Source of the DNA: Lachnospiraceae bacterium
Lineage (GTDB): Bacteria > Bacillota > Clostridia > Lachnospirales > Lachnospiraceae
Assembly (NCBI GenBank): GCA_900769115.1
Contig: CAAGFJ010000087.1
Span: 1-37,161, forward strand
Direction of reading: 5' to 3'
DNA: 37,161 nt
Below, in pieces: positions 24,197 through 32,520 of the stretch. Below the pieces are notes generated by a model that did not search any database, was not told the DNA's origin, and saw nothing but the letters and a program-made list of their open reading frames with translations. Position 1 is the stretch's first letter, and every line of letters begins with the position of its first letter. A program made the position numbers and the translations under genes.

Positions 24197-25060
24197 TTGC
24201 ATATTATTCTATATCTGGACATATATTTTATTCTTAATTTTGTTGTGGATCTGTATGGTCTGATCCTTACGGGTTATATCATGAAGCAACGTTTTAAAAT
24301 GTTCAGATTGTTTGGAGGAGCAATGTTTGGAGCGGGAATGCTTCTTCCTTTTATGATGTATCCGGAAAGTCTGATGGGATTGAAAGGACTGCTCTGGACA
24401 GCCGGGATCAGTATGGGAGCCGTATGGATTGCTTTAGGGAGAAAAGGTGGTCTGATAAGAAAATGGGTTCTCACCACCACAATACTGATTGGGCTGGGTG
24501 GGATAATGAATTGTTTACAGATGCAATGGAGAATAACATCCTTTTCATTTGTAATATGGATGTTGTTTTTCACAAGCTGCGCAAGTGCTATACTCATCAT
24601 TGCAGTTTGTGTACGGGATGTGTTACATAAAGCAAATGTACTATATCCGGTTCAAATAAGCCGGGGAGTTAAGAGAAAGAATGGTGTGATCCTGCTTGAC
24701 ACAGGAAACAGATTGAGGGATGGTCTGTTTGGCAAGGCTGTGATCGTGATGTCGGATCATTTTCTGCATGATATATTTACCAGGGAAGAAAGAAGAATGA
24801 TTCGTAGTTATCGGAAAAGGGGATACCTGGATTATTCATACCTGATATCTTTAGAGACACAGAAGAAGATGTGCTTTCATGAGATTGCATATCAAAGTGT
24901 TGGAAATCCATCTGGCAGAATGTTGTGTTTCATTGCCGAGGAGGTTGTGTTGCTGGACAGTGGAAAGACTTTAACAAAGCAGCCGGTTGCAATTGGCATG
25001 GATTCATTGTTTACAAGAACATCCTATGATGGCTTGCTGTTTGCAGATGGATGGGAATAA
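24197..25060 (+). CDS. spoIIGA: Sporulation sigma-E factor-processing peptidase SpoIIGA
   Basis: A 287-residue membrane-bound aspartic protease that matures pro-sigma-E in the mother cell. About five hydrophobic segments fill the first ~150 residues. The protease half has the LLDTGNRLRDG motif with catalytic Asp168, then the FIAEEVVLLDSGK region. A TTG start at 24197 is chosen: GGAGG lies six bases ahead, and the open frame upstream runs through the promoter. sigE, its substrate, follows after 16 bases, the standard spoIIG arrangement. Confidence 0.92.
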   Translation: MHIILYLDIYFILNFVVDLYGLILTGYIMKQRFKMFRLFGGAMFGAGMLLPFMMYPESLMGLKGLLWTAGISMGAVWIALGRKGGLIRKWVLTTTILIGLGGIMNCLQMQWRITSFSFVIWMLFFTSCASAILIIAVCVRDVLHKANVLYPVQISRGVKRKNGVILLDTGNRLRDGLFGKAVIVMSDHFLHDIFTREERRMIRSYRKRGYLDYSYLISLETQKKMCFHEIAYQSVGNPSGRMLCFIAEEVVLLDSGKTLTKQPVAIGMDSLFTRTSYDGLLFADGWE

Positions 25061-25076
25061 AAGCTTGGAGGAAGAT

Positions 25077-25817
25077 ATGGTGAATATAGTCAGCAATGAA
25101 AAAGTCAGGCTTACCATGATGAAAAATATGGCAAGCATGTTTTTTATGCCTAAAAAAGAGGTCCATTATATCGGAGGAGCAGATATTCTGCCGTCTCCGT
25201 TAGAACCGGAAGAAGAGAAAAGATTGATTGATAAATTGGGAACATTGGATGATATGGAGGTCAAAAGCATTCTGATCGAACATAATCTTCGCCTGGTGGT
25301 ATATATTGCAAAGAAATTTGATAATACAGGAGTAGGGGTAGAGGATCTGATCTCGATTGGTACGATTGGATTGATCAAAGCAATTAATACATTTAAAGCA
25401 GATAAGAAGATCAAATTAGCAACTTATGCATCAAGATGTATTGAGAATGAGATTCTGATGTATCTGCGTCGGAGTGCCAAGACGAAGCTGGAGGTGTCGA
25501 TCGATGAACCGTTGAATGTAGATTGGGATGGTAATGAATTATTACTTTCGGATATATTAGGGACGGAAGAAGATATCATATACAAGGATCTGGAAAATGA
25601 GGTAGACCGGGAGCTGCTTAAGAAAGCAATGGGAATTCTATCAGATCGGGAGAAACTGATTATAGATCTCCGGTTTGGATTAAGTAGTGAAAATGATGAA
25701 GAATTGACACAGAAGGAGGTAGCAGATATGCTTGGAATTTCACAATCTTATATATCCAGATTAGAGAAAAAAATCATGCGGCGGCTGAAGAAAGAGATGC
25801 AGCGGATCGGGTCGTAA
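25077..25817 (+). CDS. sigE: RNA polymerase sporulation sigma-E factor (pro-form)
   Basis: A 246-residue sigma-70 family factor for mother-cell transcription. A pro-sequence of about 28 residues (MVNIVSNEKVRLTMMKNM... to KKE) precedes the VHYIGGADILPSPL block, which corresponds to the B. subtilis cleavage region before YYIGG. Region 2 (EHNLRLVVYIAKKFDNTGVGVEDLISIGTIG) and the region 4 helix-turn-helix (TQKEVADMLGISQSYISRLEKK) are intact. The ATG at 25077 has SD GGAGGAAG; an open frame further upstream overlaps spoIIGA and is not used. No terminator separates it from sigG. Confidence 0.96.
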   Translation: MVNIVSNEKVRLTMMKNMASMFFMPKKEVHYIGGADILPSPLEPEEEKRLIDKLGTLDDMEVKSILIEHNLRLVVYIAKKFDNTGVGVEDLISIGTIGLIKAINTFKADKKIKLATYASRCIENEILMYLRRSAKTKLEVSIDEPLNVDWDGNELLLSDILGTEEDIIYKDLENEVDRELLKKAMGILSDREKLIIDLRFGLSSENDEELTQKEVADMLGISQSYISRLEKKIMRRLKKEMQRIGS

Positions 25818-25846
25818 AACAGGTAATTTTTCCCGTCCTGAAATTG

Positions 25847-25899
25847 GTATAAAGTCATTGGGAAATGTACATCCTTAATGGTATAAACCGTTAAGGAGG
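25847..25899 (+). promoter_or_regulatory. Forespore-type promoter and SD-covering hairpin of sigG
   Basis: GTATA (25847-25851), 18 bases and CATCCTT (25870-25876) fit a sigma-G/sigma-F promoter (-35 GHATR, -10 CATWHTA; 5/5 and 5/7). CCTTAATGG (25873-25881) pairs with CCGTTAAGG (25888-25896) around TATAAA. The 3' arm includes AAGG of the SD AAGGAGG (25893-25899). Read-through RNA from sigE would carry the whole hairpin. RNA started at the local promoter, near 25883, would lack the 5' arm and leave the SD open. Confidence 0.6.
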
Positions 25900-25907
25900 A
25901 CAGGAAA

Positions 25908-26687
25908 ATGGCGCTGAATAAGGTTGTTATTTGTGGCGTGAATACGGCTAAATTACCGCTTCTTACGAATGAAGAAAAGAATGAATTGTTTATTAAAATG
26001 GAAGAGGGAGATGTTCATGCCAGGGAACAACTGATTGAGGGCAACCTGCGGCTTGTGTTAAGTGTGATCCAGCGTTTTGCGGCATCTAACGAAAATGCAG
26101 ATGATCTGTTCCAGGTGGGCTGTATTGGTCTGATGAAGGCAATTGATAATTTTGATCGTAGTTTAAATGTGAGGTTTTCCACATATGCAGTTCCCATGAT
26201 CATAGGAGAATGTAGGAGATATCTAAGGGATAACAATGCCATTCGTGTGTCCAGATCATTGAGGGATATTGCATATAAGGCAATTTATGCCAAAGAGCGT
26301 ATTTTGAAAGAGGAAGACCGGGAGCCAACGATTGATGAGGTTGCGAAGGCAATTGATATGGAAAAAGAGACAATTGTGATGGCCTTGGATGCAATTGCGA
26401 CACCGGTATCTTTATATGATCCTGTCTATCAGGAGGGCGGTGATACTTTATATATCATGGATCAGGTAAGTGATAAAAAGAATAAAGAAGAGAACTGGAT
26501 CGAGGATATTTCCTTAAAGGCAGCAATGAAACGGTTATCGGAACGGGAATACAATATTATTCGCCTTCGTTTTTTTGAAGGAAAGACACAAACAGAAGTA
26601 GCAAAGGAAATTGCAATCTCACAGGCACAGGTATCAAGGCTTGAGAAATCAGCATTAAAGAGTATGAAAAATTATCTGGATATTTAA
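25908..26687 (+). CDS. sigG: RNA polymerase sporulation sigma-G factor
   Basis: A 259-residue sigma factor for late forespore genes. The N-terminus NKVVICGVNTAKLPLL is the sigma-G hallmark, near the region bound by anti-sigma factors. Region 2 (EGNLRLVLSVIQRFAASNENADDLFQVGCIGLMKAIDNF), region 3, and region 4 with its helix-turn-helix (TQTEVAKEIAISQAQVSRLEK) are complete. SD AAGGAGG lies eight bases before the ATG, partly inside the upstream hairpin. The order spoIIGA-sigE-sigG is conserved in spore-forming Firmicutes. Confidence 0.97.
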   Translation: MALNKVVICGVNTAKLPLLTNEEKNELFIKMEEGDVHAREQLIEGNLRLVLSVIQRFAASNENADDLFQVGCIGLMKAIDNFDRSLNVRFSTYAVPMIIGECRRYLRDNNAIRVSRSLRDIAYKAIYAKERILKEEDREPTIDEVAKAIDMEKETIVMALDAIATPVSLYDPVYQEGGDTLYIMDQVSDKKNKEENWIEDISLKAAMKRLSEREYNIIRLRFFEGKTQTEVAKEIAISQAQVSRLEKSALKSMKNYLDI

Positions 26688-26698
26688 CAGGAAATCCG

Positions 26699-26727
26699 TT
26701 GTCAATCCTTCTAAAATATGCTATAAT
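26699..26727 (+). promoter_or_regulatory. Strong sigma-A promoter downstream of sigG
   Basis: TTGTCA at 26699-26704, 17 bases, TATAAT at 26722-26727. A small hairpin TTGTAC/GTACAA (26740-26757) lies in the leader. It drives the kinase-like gene at 26802. Confidence 0.75.
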
Positions 26728-26801
26728 TTGGCTTAATTATTGTACGAAAATGTACAAAGGATGATTTCAAGCCTGAAGGGCATAAAGGAGGCATATAGAT
26801 T

Positions 26802-27371
26802 ATGAAACATTTAATATTAGTTACGTCACCACCGGCTTGTGGTAAGACTTTTATATCAAAGCAGTTGGCCAAGGCTTTGACCAATTGTGTATACTTGGAT
26901 AAGGACACATTGATTGTGTTATCCAAGCAGATATTCAAGGTGGCAGGAGAGGAATATAACCGTTCTTCTGACTTCTTCCAGAGAGAGATTCGTGACTATG
27001 AATATTATTGTGTTTTGGATCTGGCAATGGAAGCATTGGATTATAACGATACAGTATTGATCAATGCACCATTTACAGATGAGATTCGTGATGATGAGTA
27101 TTTGGATTCCTTGAGAGAACGTTTGGCAAAGCATGGAGCTGAGCTGGTTGTTATCTGGGTGAATACACGTGTAGAAGTATGTAAGGAAAGAATGATCAAG
27201 CGTAATTCAGATCGTGATACATGGAAGTTAGAGCATTGGGATGAATATATTGCAGGTTGTAACTTCAACAAGCCAGATAATATCAAAGAATTAATTGTAT
27301 TTGAGAATTCTTCAGAAGAGGAATTTAATGAATCAATTAAGAGAGTAGTGAAGCAGTTAAGAGGCGAGTAA
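26802..27371 (+). CDS. P-loop NTPase, kinase-like (AAA_33 / zeta-like fold)
   Basis: A 189-residue protein with an N-terminal P-loop (SPPACGKTFISKQLAK, residues 9-24) lacking the usual first glycine. A central VLINAPF strand and a basic lid (ERMIKRNSDRDTWK) are typical of small-molecule or nucleotide kinases. The acceptor substrate cannot be read from the sequence. No antitoxin-like gene is adjacent, which argues against a zeta-toxin role. SD AAAGGAGG is strong, and the gene has its own promoter and terminator. Confidence 0.75.
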   Translation: MKHLILVTSPPACGKTFISKQLAKALTNCVYLDKDTLIVLSKQIFKVAGEEYNRSSDFFQREIRDYEYYCVLDLAMEALDYNDTVLINAPFTDEIRDDEYLDSLRERLAKHGAELVVIWVNTRVEVCKERMIKRNSDRDTWKLEHWDEYIAGCNFNKPDNIKELIVFENSSEEEFNESIKRVVKQLRGE

Positions 27372-27377
27372 GAGTGT

Positions 27378-27407
27378 AACGGCGCTGTTTTTGGCGCCGT
27401 TTCCTTT
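27378..27407 (+). terminator. Terminator after the kinase-like gene
   Basis: AACGGCGC (27378-27385) pairs with GCGCCGTT (27394-27401), followed by TCCTTTT. Confidence 0.8.
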
Positions 27408-27473
27408 TGCTGCAGAATAATAGAAAGAAACGATATGAATTGTTCTTTTTATGGTAATATGTAGGAGAAAAGC

Positions 27474-29873
27474 ATGGCTGACAAAAGACCGGTATTTGCA
27501 ATTAATTGGGCAGAAGTTGAAGCGCTAGCGCAAGGACGTCATGATAATCCGCATCATATATTGGGAATGCATGAGACGGTGGATGGTGTCTATATTAATG
27601 CGTATATACAAGGTGCGGAGAAGGTTTTTGCAGTTTGTAAGAATACAAAGAAACGGTATGAACTGAAGAGTGACCGGGTGACAGATTTTTATTCTGTGAA
27701 AGTACCAGATCGGCAGAGCTTCATCTATTATTTTGAGGTGGAAATGGCAGATGGATCGAAGAAGATAATTGAGGATCCTTATGCATTTGAGCCGGTGATC
27801 GATCCGATTGACATTAGCAAATTCAATGATGGAATTCATTATGAGATATATGAGAAGTTAGGGGCACACCTTTGCATGTTAGATGGCGTCAAAGGTGTCT
27901 TGTTTGCCGTATGGGCACCACATGCAGCGAGAGTATCCGTTGTAGGTAATTTCAATAATTGGAATGGCCGTGCACATACGATGAGAAGAATTGAATATTC
28001 TGGAATATTTGAATTGTTTATTCCGGGAATTGAAGCATCTGAGATCTATAAGTATGAGATACAGACAAAGCAGGGGAATACCTTTATGAAACCGGATCCA
28101 TATGGTAACTATTCAGAACTGCGGCCGGCGAATGCGTCGAAGATTGCAGATCTGACCTATGAGTGGCAGGATTCAGAATATCGGATGGGATTAGAGAAGA
28201 TAACAGATGAAGTACCAATGAATATATATGAGGTACATTTAGGTTCCTTTAAACGTCCAAAGGATGGCAGGGAATTCTTTACCTATCGTGAGATTGCAGA
28301 AGAATTAGCGGAATATGTGGCACAGATGGGATATACGCATGTGGAATTAATGCCTGTTATGGAGCATGAGCAGGATGGCACATATGGATATCAGACGACT
28401 GGATTCTATGCACCAACCTCGCGGTATGGAGAACCGGTTGATTTCATGTATTTTGTAGATTATATGCATCAGCATGGTATTGGTGTCATCTGTGACTGGG
28501 TACCAAGCCAGTTTCCGATGAGTGAGAGTGGTCTGGCGAAGTTTGACGGAGAACCATTATATGAACCGGCAGATATAAGAAGAAGTGAGAACCCAAGGTG
28601 GGGAACTTATATATTTGATTATGGTCGTAATGAGGTGCGGAATTATCTGATCTCGAATGCGATATACTGGGTGTCTAAGTATCATTTAGACGGTCTGCGT
28701 ATTGACAGTGCAGCATCCATGCTGTATCTGGATTATGGAAGAACCTATGGTAACTGGGTCCCGAATCAATATGGTGGCAACGAGAATCTGGATGCGATTG
28801 CATTCCTGAAGGAACTGAATACAATCATCAAGGAGAGATTTCCTTATTGTAAGATGATTGTGGAAGAGGAATCCGGATGGCCGATGCTTACAAGCACGGT
28901 AGAAGAAGGCGGTATGGGATTCGACTATCGCTGGAATATGTCATGGATGCGGGATCTGTTGTCTTATATGGCATTGGATCCGCTATACCGGAAGTACGAA
29001 CATAAAAAGCTGACAAACAGTCTGTCTAATGCATATGATGAGAATTATATATTGGAATTTTCTCACAATGAAGTGGTAGGCGGTAAAGGCTCGATTGTAG
29101 ATCAGATGCCAGGCGGATATGAGGAGAAGTTTTCAAACCTGCGGTTGTTATATGGTTATATGATGACACATCCGGGCAAAAAGTTATTATTTATGGGTCA
29201 GGAATTTGCACAATTCAAGGAATTCAGTGAGTCAGGTGAGATTGACTGGGCATTGTTGGAATTTGATGCACATACAATTCTACGCAACTATGTGAAGGCT
29301 TTGAATCATTTATATAAGAAAGAGCCGGCTTTATATGCATTAGACAATAATGCAGGTGGCTTTGAGTGGATCAATGATACTGCAGCGAATGAAAGTATTG
29401 TATCGTTCCTGCGGAAGACAGATCGGAAAGAAGATACGTTGCTGATCATCTGTAATTTCACACCGGTATCTTATGATAGTTATAAGGTTGGGGTACCGTA
29501 TGCAGGAGCGTACAAGGAGATATTCTGTAGTGATATGGAGAAGTTTGGTGGAGATGGCAGTAAGAATCCATCTGTACGGGCAAGTAAGCGGAGTGCATGT
29601 GATGGAAGAAGCAATTCCATTACGATTGGATTAGCACCACTTTCTATGAGTATCTTCAAACTGACCAAGGATGCACCGGTGAAGAAGGCGAATACTGCAA
29701 AGAAAGCAGGAACGGTTACTTGTAAGACGGCAGTGACCAGGAAAGCGGGTGCAGCTTCTGATAAGACGGCAAAGGTCAGGAGAACAGATACTTCTTCTAA
29801 GAAGAAGACGATTGTAGAACAGAAAGCATTCCACATGGACAAGAAGGCTTTGGAAAGTAAGACAATGAAATAG
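27474..29873 (+). CDS. glgB: GlgB-like 1,4-alpha-glucan branching enzyme with altered active site and basic tail
   Basis: A 799-residue GH13 branching-enzyme homologue: an N-terminal CBM48-type region (residues ~1-240, with NFNNWNGRAHTM), the GH13 barrel (~250-620) and a C-terminal beta domain. The nucleophile Asp411 (LRIDSAAS) and the acid Glu465 (VEEES) are present. Region I reads DWVPSQFP, with Gln346 replacing the usual His of DWVPGHFP. Region IV reads SHNEVVGGK, with Asn532 replacing the usual stabilising Asp of SHDEVVHGK. About 65 C-terminal residues (to 799) are Lys/Ala/Thr-rich. Activity is therefore doubtful. SD AGGAG precedes the ATG. No other glycogen gene is adjacent. Confidence 0.88.
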   Translation: MADKRPVFAINWAEVEALAQGRHDNPHHILGMHETVDGVYINAYIQGAEKVFAVCKNTKKRYELKSDRVTDFYSVKVPDRQSFIYYFEVEMADGSKKIIEDPYAFEPVIDPIDISKFNDGIHYEIYEKLGAHLCMLDGVKGVLFAVWAPHAARVSVVGNFNNWNGRAHTMRRIEYSGIFELFIPGIEASEIYKYEIQTKQGNTFMKPDPYGNYSELRPANASKIADLTYEWQDSEYRMGLEKITDEVPMNIYEVHLGSFKRPKDGREFFTYREIAEELAEYVAQMGYTHVELMPVMEHEQDGTYGYQTTGFYAPTSRYGEPVDFMYFVDYMHQHGIGVICDWVPSQFPMSESGLAKFDGEPLYEPADIRRSENPRWGTYIFDYGRNEVRNYLISNAIYWVSKYHLDGLRIDSAASMLYLDYGRTYGNWVPNQYGGNENLDAIAFLKELNTIIKERFPYCKMIVEEESGWPMLTSTVEEGGMGFDYRWNMSWMRDLLSYMALDPLYRKYEHKKLTNSLSNAYDENYILEFSHNEVVGGKGSIVDQMPGGYEEKFSNLRLLYGYMMTHPGKKLLFMGQEFAQFKEFSESGEIDWALLEFDAHTILRNYVKALNHLYKKEPALYALDNNAGGFEWINDTAANESIVSFLRKTDRKEDTLLIICNFTPVSYDSYKVGVPYAGAYKEIFCSDMEKFGGDGSKNPSVRASKRSACDGRSNSITIGLAPLSMSIFKLTKDAPVKKANTAKKAGTVTCKTAVTRKAGAASDKTAKVRRTDTSSKKKTIVEQKAFHMDKKALESKTMK

Positions 29874-29883
29874 ACGAATGAGG

Positions 29884-29904
29884 AAAGCTGCCAATGGCAG
29901 CTTT
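29884..29904 (+). terminator. Short terminator-like hairpin after glgB
   Basis: AAAGCTGCC (29884-29892), loop AAT, GGCAGCTTT (29896-29904). The 3' arm ends in T's. An ATG in its loop opens the next frame but is not the real start. Confidence 0.65.
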
Positions 29905-29932
29905 TCTGTTGAAAAGAATAGGAGGATATGCT

Positions 29933-30835
29933 ATGTGGCTGACAGAGAACACGAATCAGGTTGTGGAAGAGGCAGCAAAGAATGTAGAAGAATCAACGAG
30001 CGTACTGAAAAATACATTAGATGATATGCTGAGCTGGCTGATTGGTAAGTCAGGGAGTGTATTGGTTGCCATTTTATTTATTGTGATCGGAATGAAATTA
30101 GTTGGATTGCTGATCAAGCTGTTTCGACGCTCTTTTGAGAGGTCTAAGATGGATGATTCAGTATCCGGATTTTTATTGTCCATTATCCGGATCGTAGGAT
30201 ATATTCTTGTATTCATAACGGCAGCGACGATTGTTGGTTTTGAGGTGACGAGTTTTGTTACGATTTTGGGAACGGCATCTATGGCGATTGGTCTTGCCTT
30301 GCAGGGGGCGCTTTCCAATCTGGCAGGTGGGATGCTGATTCTTCTTTTGAAACCATTTACGGTGGGAGATTACATTATAGAGAATGAAAAGGGAACTGAG
30401 GGAACGGTTACGTCCATTGATATCTTCTATACCAGATTATTGACGCATGATAATAAGATGGTTGTGATTCCGAATGGAATACTCACCAATAATAGTCTGT
30501 TGAATCTTACCAATGAGACAAAGCGTAAGGTAGAGATTAAGATTGCAATTGCGTATCATTCGGATATGAAGAAGGTGAAGGAGATTGTATATCAGATCCT
30601 GCAAGAGGAAAAACGGATTTTGAAAAATGAACCGAAGGATGTGTTCTTAGATTCTTTTGATGACAGTGGTATGACATTGGGAATCCGTGCATGGGTGAAA
30701 ACAGAAGACTATTGGAAGACGACGTGGGATCTTCGGGAAAAGGTGAAAGAAACATTTGATGCAAATGGAATTGAGATCCCTTATAACCGATTGGAAGTAG
30801 ATTTGTTGACAAATAAGGAATCTGGTGTACAATGA
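29933..30835 (+). CDS. Small-conductance mechanosensitive channel (MscS family)
   Basis: A 300-residue channel that opens under membrane tension to release solutes during osmotic downshock. An N-terminal helix is followed by three membrane segments. The pore-lining TM3 is glycine/alanine-rich (TILGTASMAIGLALQGALSNLAGG), followed by the KPFTVGDYI junction. A beta domain (VIPNGILTNNSLLNLT) and C-terminal alpha/beta domain follow. AGGAGG lies seven bases ahead of 29933; the frame opens earlier at 29894 within a terminator hairpin and is not used. Confidence 0.92.
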   Translation: MWLTENTNQVVEEAAKNVEESTSVLKNTLDDMLSWLIGKSGSVLVAILFIVIGMKLVGLLIKLFRRSFERSKMDDSVSGFLLSIIRIVGYILVFITAATIVGFEVTSFVTILGTASMAIGLALQGALSNLAGGMLILLLKPFTVGDYIIENEKGTEGTVTSIDIFYTRLLTHDNKMVVIPNGILTNNSLLNLTNETKRKVEIKIAIAYHSDMKKVKEIVYQILQEEKRILKNEPKDVFLDSFDDSGMTLGIRAWVKTEDYWKTTWDLREKVKETFDANGIEIPYNRLEVDLLTNKESGVQ

Positions 30836-30910
30836 AAAGGATTATGGTAAGAGACAGGCGGAGAGATGCGTGGAGCTTGTTATAAGATAATAATAGAAAG
30901 AGGGACGAAT

Positions 30911-32134
30911 ATGAAAGCAAAAGATTACGGGCTTAGCAAACAGGATATTATAGAGATGTCAGATCAGTATCTGCTGGATATTGGATATCATTTTCCTATC
31001 GTGGTAGAAGAAGGAAATGGTATGTACTTAAAAGATGCAGAGGGTAAGGAGTACTTAGATTTCTATGCAGGAATCGCAGTTAATTCGGCTGGTAATTGTA
31101 ATGAACGGATTGTTAAGGCTGTACAGGAACAGGTAGCACAGGTTATGCATGTCAGTCTGTATCCATATAATACACCACAGGCAATGCTGGCGAAGCTTGT
31201 ATGTGAACAGACTGGATTTGACCGTATCTTCTTCCAGAATTCCGGTAGTGAATCGAATGAAGCCATGATCAAGATGGCAAGAAAATATGGTGTGGAGAAT
31301 TTCGGTCCGGAGCATTATCATATTGTAACAGCAAAGAAGAGTTTCCATGGTCGTACCTTTGCGGCTTTAACGGCTACCGGACAACCGGACAGTGCCATCC
31401 AGAAGGGATTTCTTCCGGATCTTCCGGGATTCAGTTATGCAGAATATAATAATCTGGACAGCTTCCGGGAAGCCTGTAATGAGAATACGGTTGCAATCAT
31501 GGTAGAGCCGGTTCAGGGCGAAGGCGGTGTCTATCCGGCAACAAAGGAGTTCTTAGAAGGACTTCGTAAGCTGTGTGATGAGAGAGGCATGTTATTGCTA
31601 TTTGATGAGGTACAGACTGGCTGGTGCCGGTGCGGTGAGACAATGGCATTTATGTATTATGGTGTACGTCCGGATGCAATTACAATGGCAAAGGCATTGG
31701 GAGGTGGATTACCACTTGGAGCGGTTGCAATGACACAGAAGTGCGCAGATACCTTGAATCCGGGATCACACGGTTGTACGTTCTCAGGTAATCCGGTATG
31801 TTGTGCGGCCGGTTATGCGGCAATCTGCGAATTGATCGATAAGAATCTGGCTGAGAACGCCAAAGAGATGGGTGCTTATTTCATGTCACAATTACAGACA
31901 CTTCCGCATGTGAAAGAGGTACGTGGACTTGGACTATTAGTTGGTCTGGAATTAAAAGATGTGGATGCAGTTAAAGTAAAGGTGCGTGCAATGGAGAAGC
32001 AGTTGTTGGTAACGGCAACTTCAAACCGGATCATCCGTATGGTGCCTCCACTTATTGTGACCAAAGAAGATTGCGATAAAGCAGTTGCTGTACTTAGAGA
32101 ATCGATCGAAGAGATTGCTGCAGAAGAGAATTGA
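30911..32134 (+). CDS. argD: Acetylornithine aminotransferase
   Basis: A 407-residue class III PLP aminotransferase converting N-acetylglutamate semialdehyde to N-acetylornithine in arginine synthesis. Seen are NSGSESNEAMIKMARKY, the FHGRTFAALTATGQ segment, LLFDEVQTGWCRCG, the PLP lysine Lys261 in TMAKALGGGLPLGAVA, and the TFSGNPVCCAAG motif. Related ornithine or GABA aminotransferases are possible by family, but nearby argH supports ArgD. The ATG at 30911 has AGAGGG ahead; an earlier in-frame start is less likely. Confidence 0.9.
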   Translation: MKAKDYGLSKQDIIEMSDQYLLDIGYHFPIVVEEGNGMYLKDAEGKEYLDFYAGIAVNSAGNCNERIVKAVQEQVAQVMHVSLYPYNTPQAMLAKLVCEQTGFDRIFFQNSGSESNEAMIKMARKYGVENFGPEHYHIVTAKKSFHGRTFAALTATGQPDSAIQKGFLPDLPGFSYAEYNNLDSFREACNENTVAIMVEPVQGEGGVYPATKEFLEGLRKLCDERGMLLLFDEVQTGWCRCGETMAFMYYGVRPDAITMAKALGGGLPLGAVAMTQKCADTLNPGSHGCTFSGNPVCCAAGYAAICELIDKNLAENAKEMGAYFMSQLQTLPHVKEVRGLGLLVGLELKDVDAVKVKVRAMEKQLLVTATSNRIIRMVPPLIVTKEDCDKAVAVLRESIEEIAAEEN

Positions 32135-32173
32135 TCAAGAAGAGATAGAATACGCAATCCATAGATAGAAAAA

Positions 32174-32260
32174 GGTAACATTGTAGGCAAGAACAATGTT
32201 ACCGGATTATATGCGTATATAAGAAAAGGCAGGTTTGTCAAGTGGACAAACTTGCCTTTT
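32174..32260. terminator. Hairpin and bidirectional terminator after argD
   Basis: GGTAACATTGT (32174-32184) pairs with ACAATGTTACC (32193-32203). A longer stem, 32224-32239 with 32245-32260 (AAAAGGCAGG.../...TTGCCTTTT, one G-T pair), has T-runs on both strands. It ends argD on the plus strand and the small minus-strand gene, whose stop codon lies inside the stem. Confidence 0.85.
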
Positions 32261-32432
32261 TCTTGTCGATGGAATCAATGAAATGTTGCCAGCCATCTTC
32301 ACCGTCAAACCAGATCATCTGATCGCCGTTCTTGATGACAATGTTGGCACCATTGGCTCCGATTGATATATATTTGTCTTCCGAAATGATCAGATCCGTT
32401 CCCTGTTTGTTGTCAATCTCCTGTCTGGACAT
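32238..32432 (-). CDS. Small conserved-looking protein of unknown function
   Basis: A 64-residue acidic protein (MSRQEIDNKQGTDLI...), probably soluble, with a GANGANIVIKNGDQMIWFDGEDGW centre that looks like two beta hairpins. Not recognised. Evidence that it is real: SD AAGGTG six bases ahead of the ATG at 32432, a TATAAT promoter upstream, a terminator at its stop, and a balanced composition. An ATG at 32441 is too close to the SD. Confidence 0.65.
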   Translation of the reverse strand: MSRQEIDNKQGTDLIISEDKYISIGANGANIVIKNGDQMIWFDGEDGWQHFIDSIDKKKASLST

Positions 32433-32478
32433 GCATTTCACCTTCTTTGTATAAGTTATTGCGTCATTTCTTCTTTCT

Positions 32479-32507
32479 ATTATAGCCGATATTGAGGCGG
32501 GATAGAA
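32479..32507 (-). promoter_or_regulatory. Promoter of the small minus-strand gene
   Basis: On the minus strand TTCTAT (32507-32502), 17 bases, TATAAT (32484-32479). The -10 is perfect and the -35 weak. Confidence 0.5.
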
Positions 32508-32520
32508 TAAGAAACCTATA

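Noticed and set aside
26802..27371. Zeta-type toxin of a toxin-antitoxin pair
   Set aside because: The P-loop kinase fold is compatible, but no small antitoxin gene is adjacent and the gene has its own promoter and terminator.
29894..29932. Longer N-terminus for the MscS protein
   Set aside because: The early ATG is in the loop of the glgB terminator hairpin, and AGGAGG lies properly ahead of 29933 instead.
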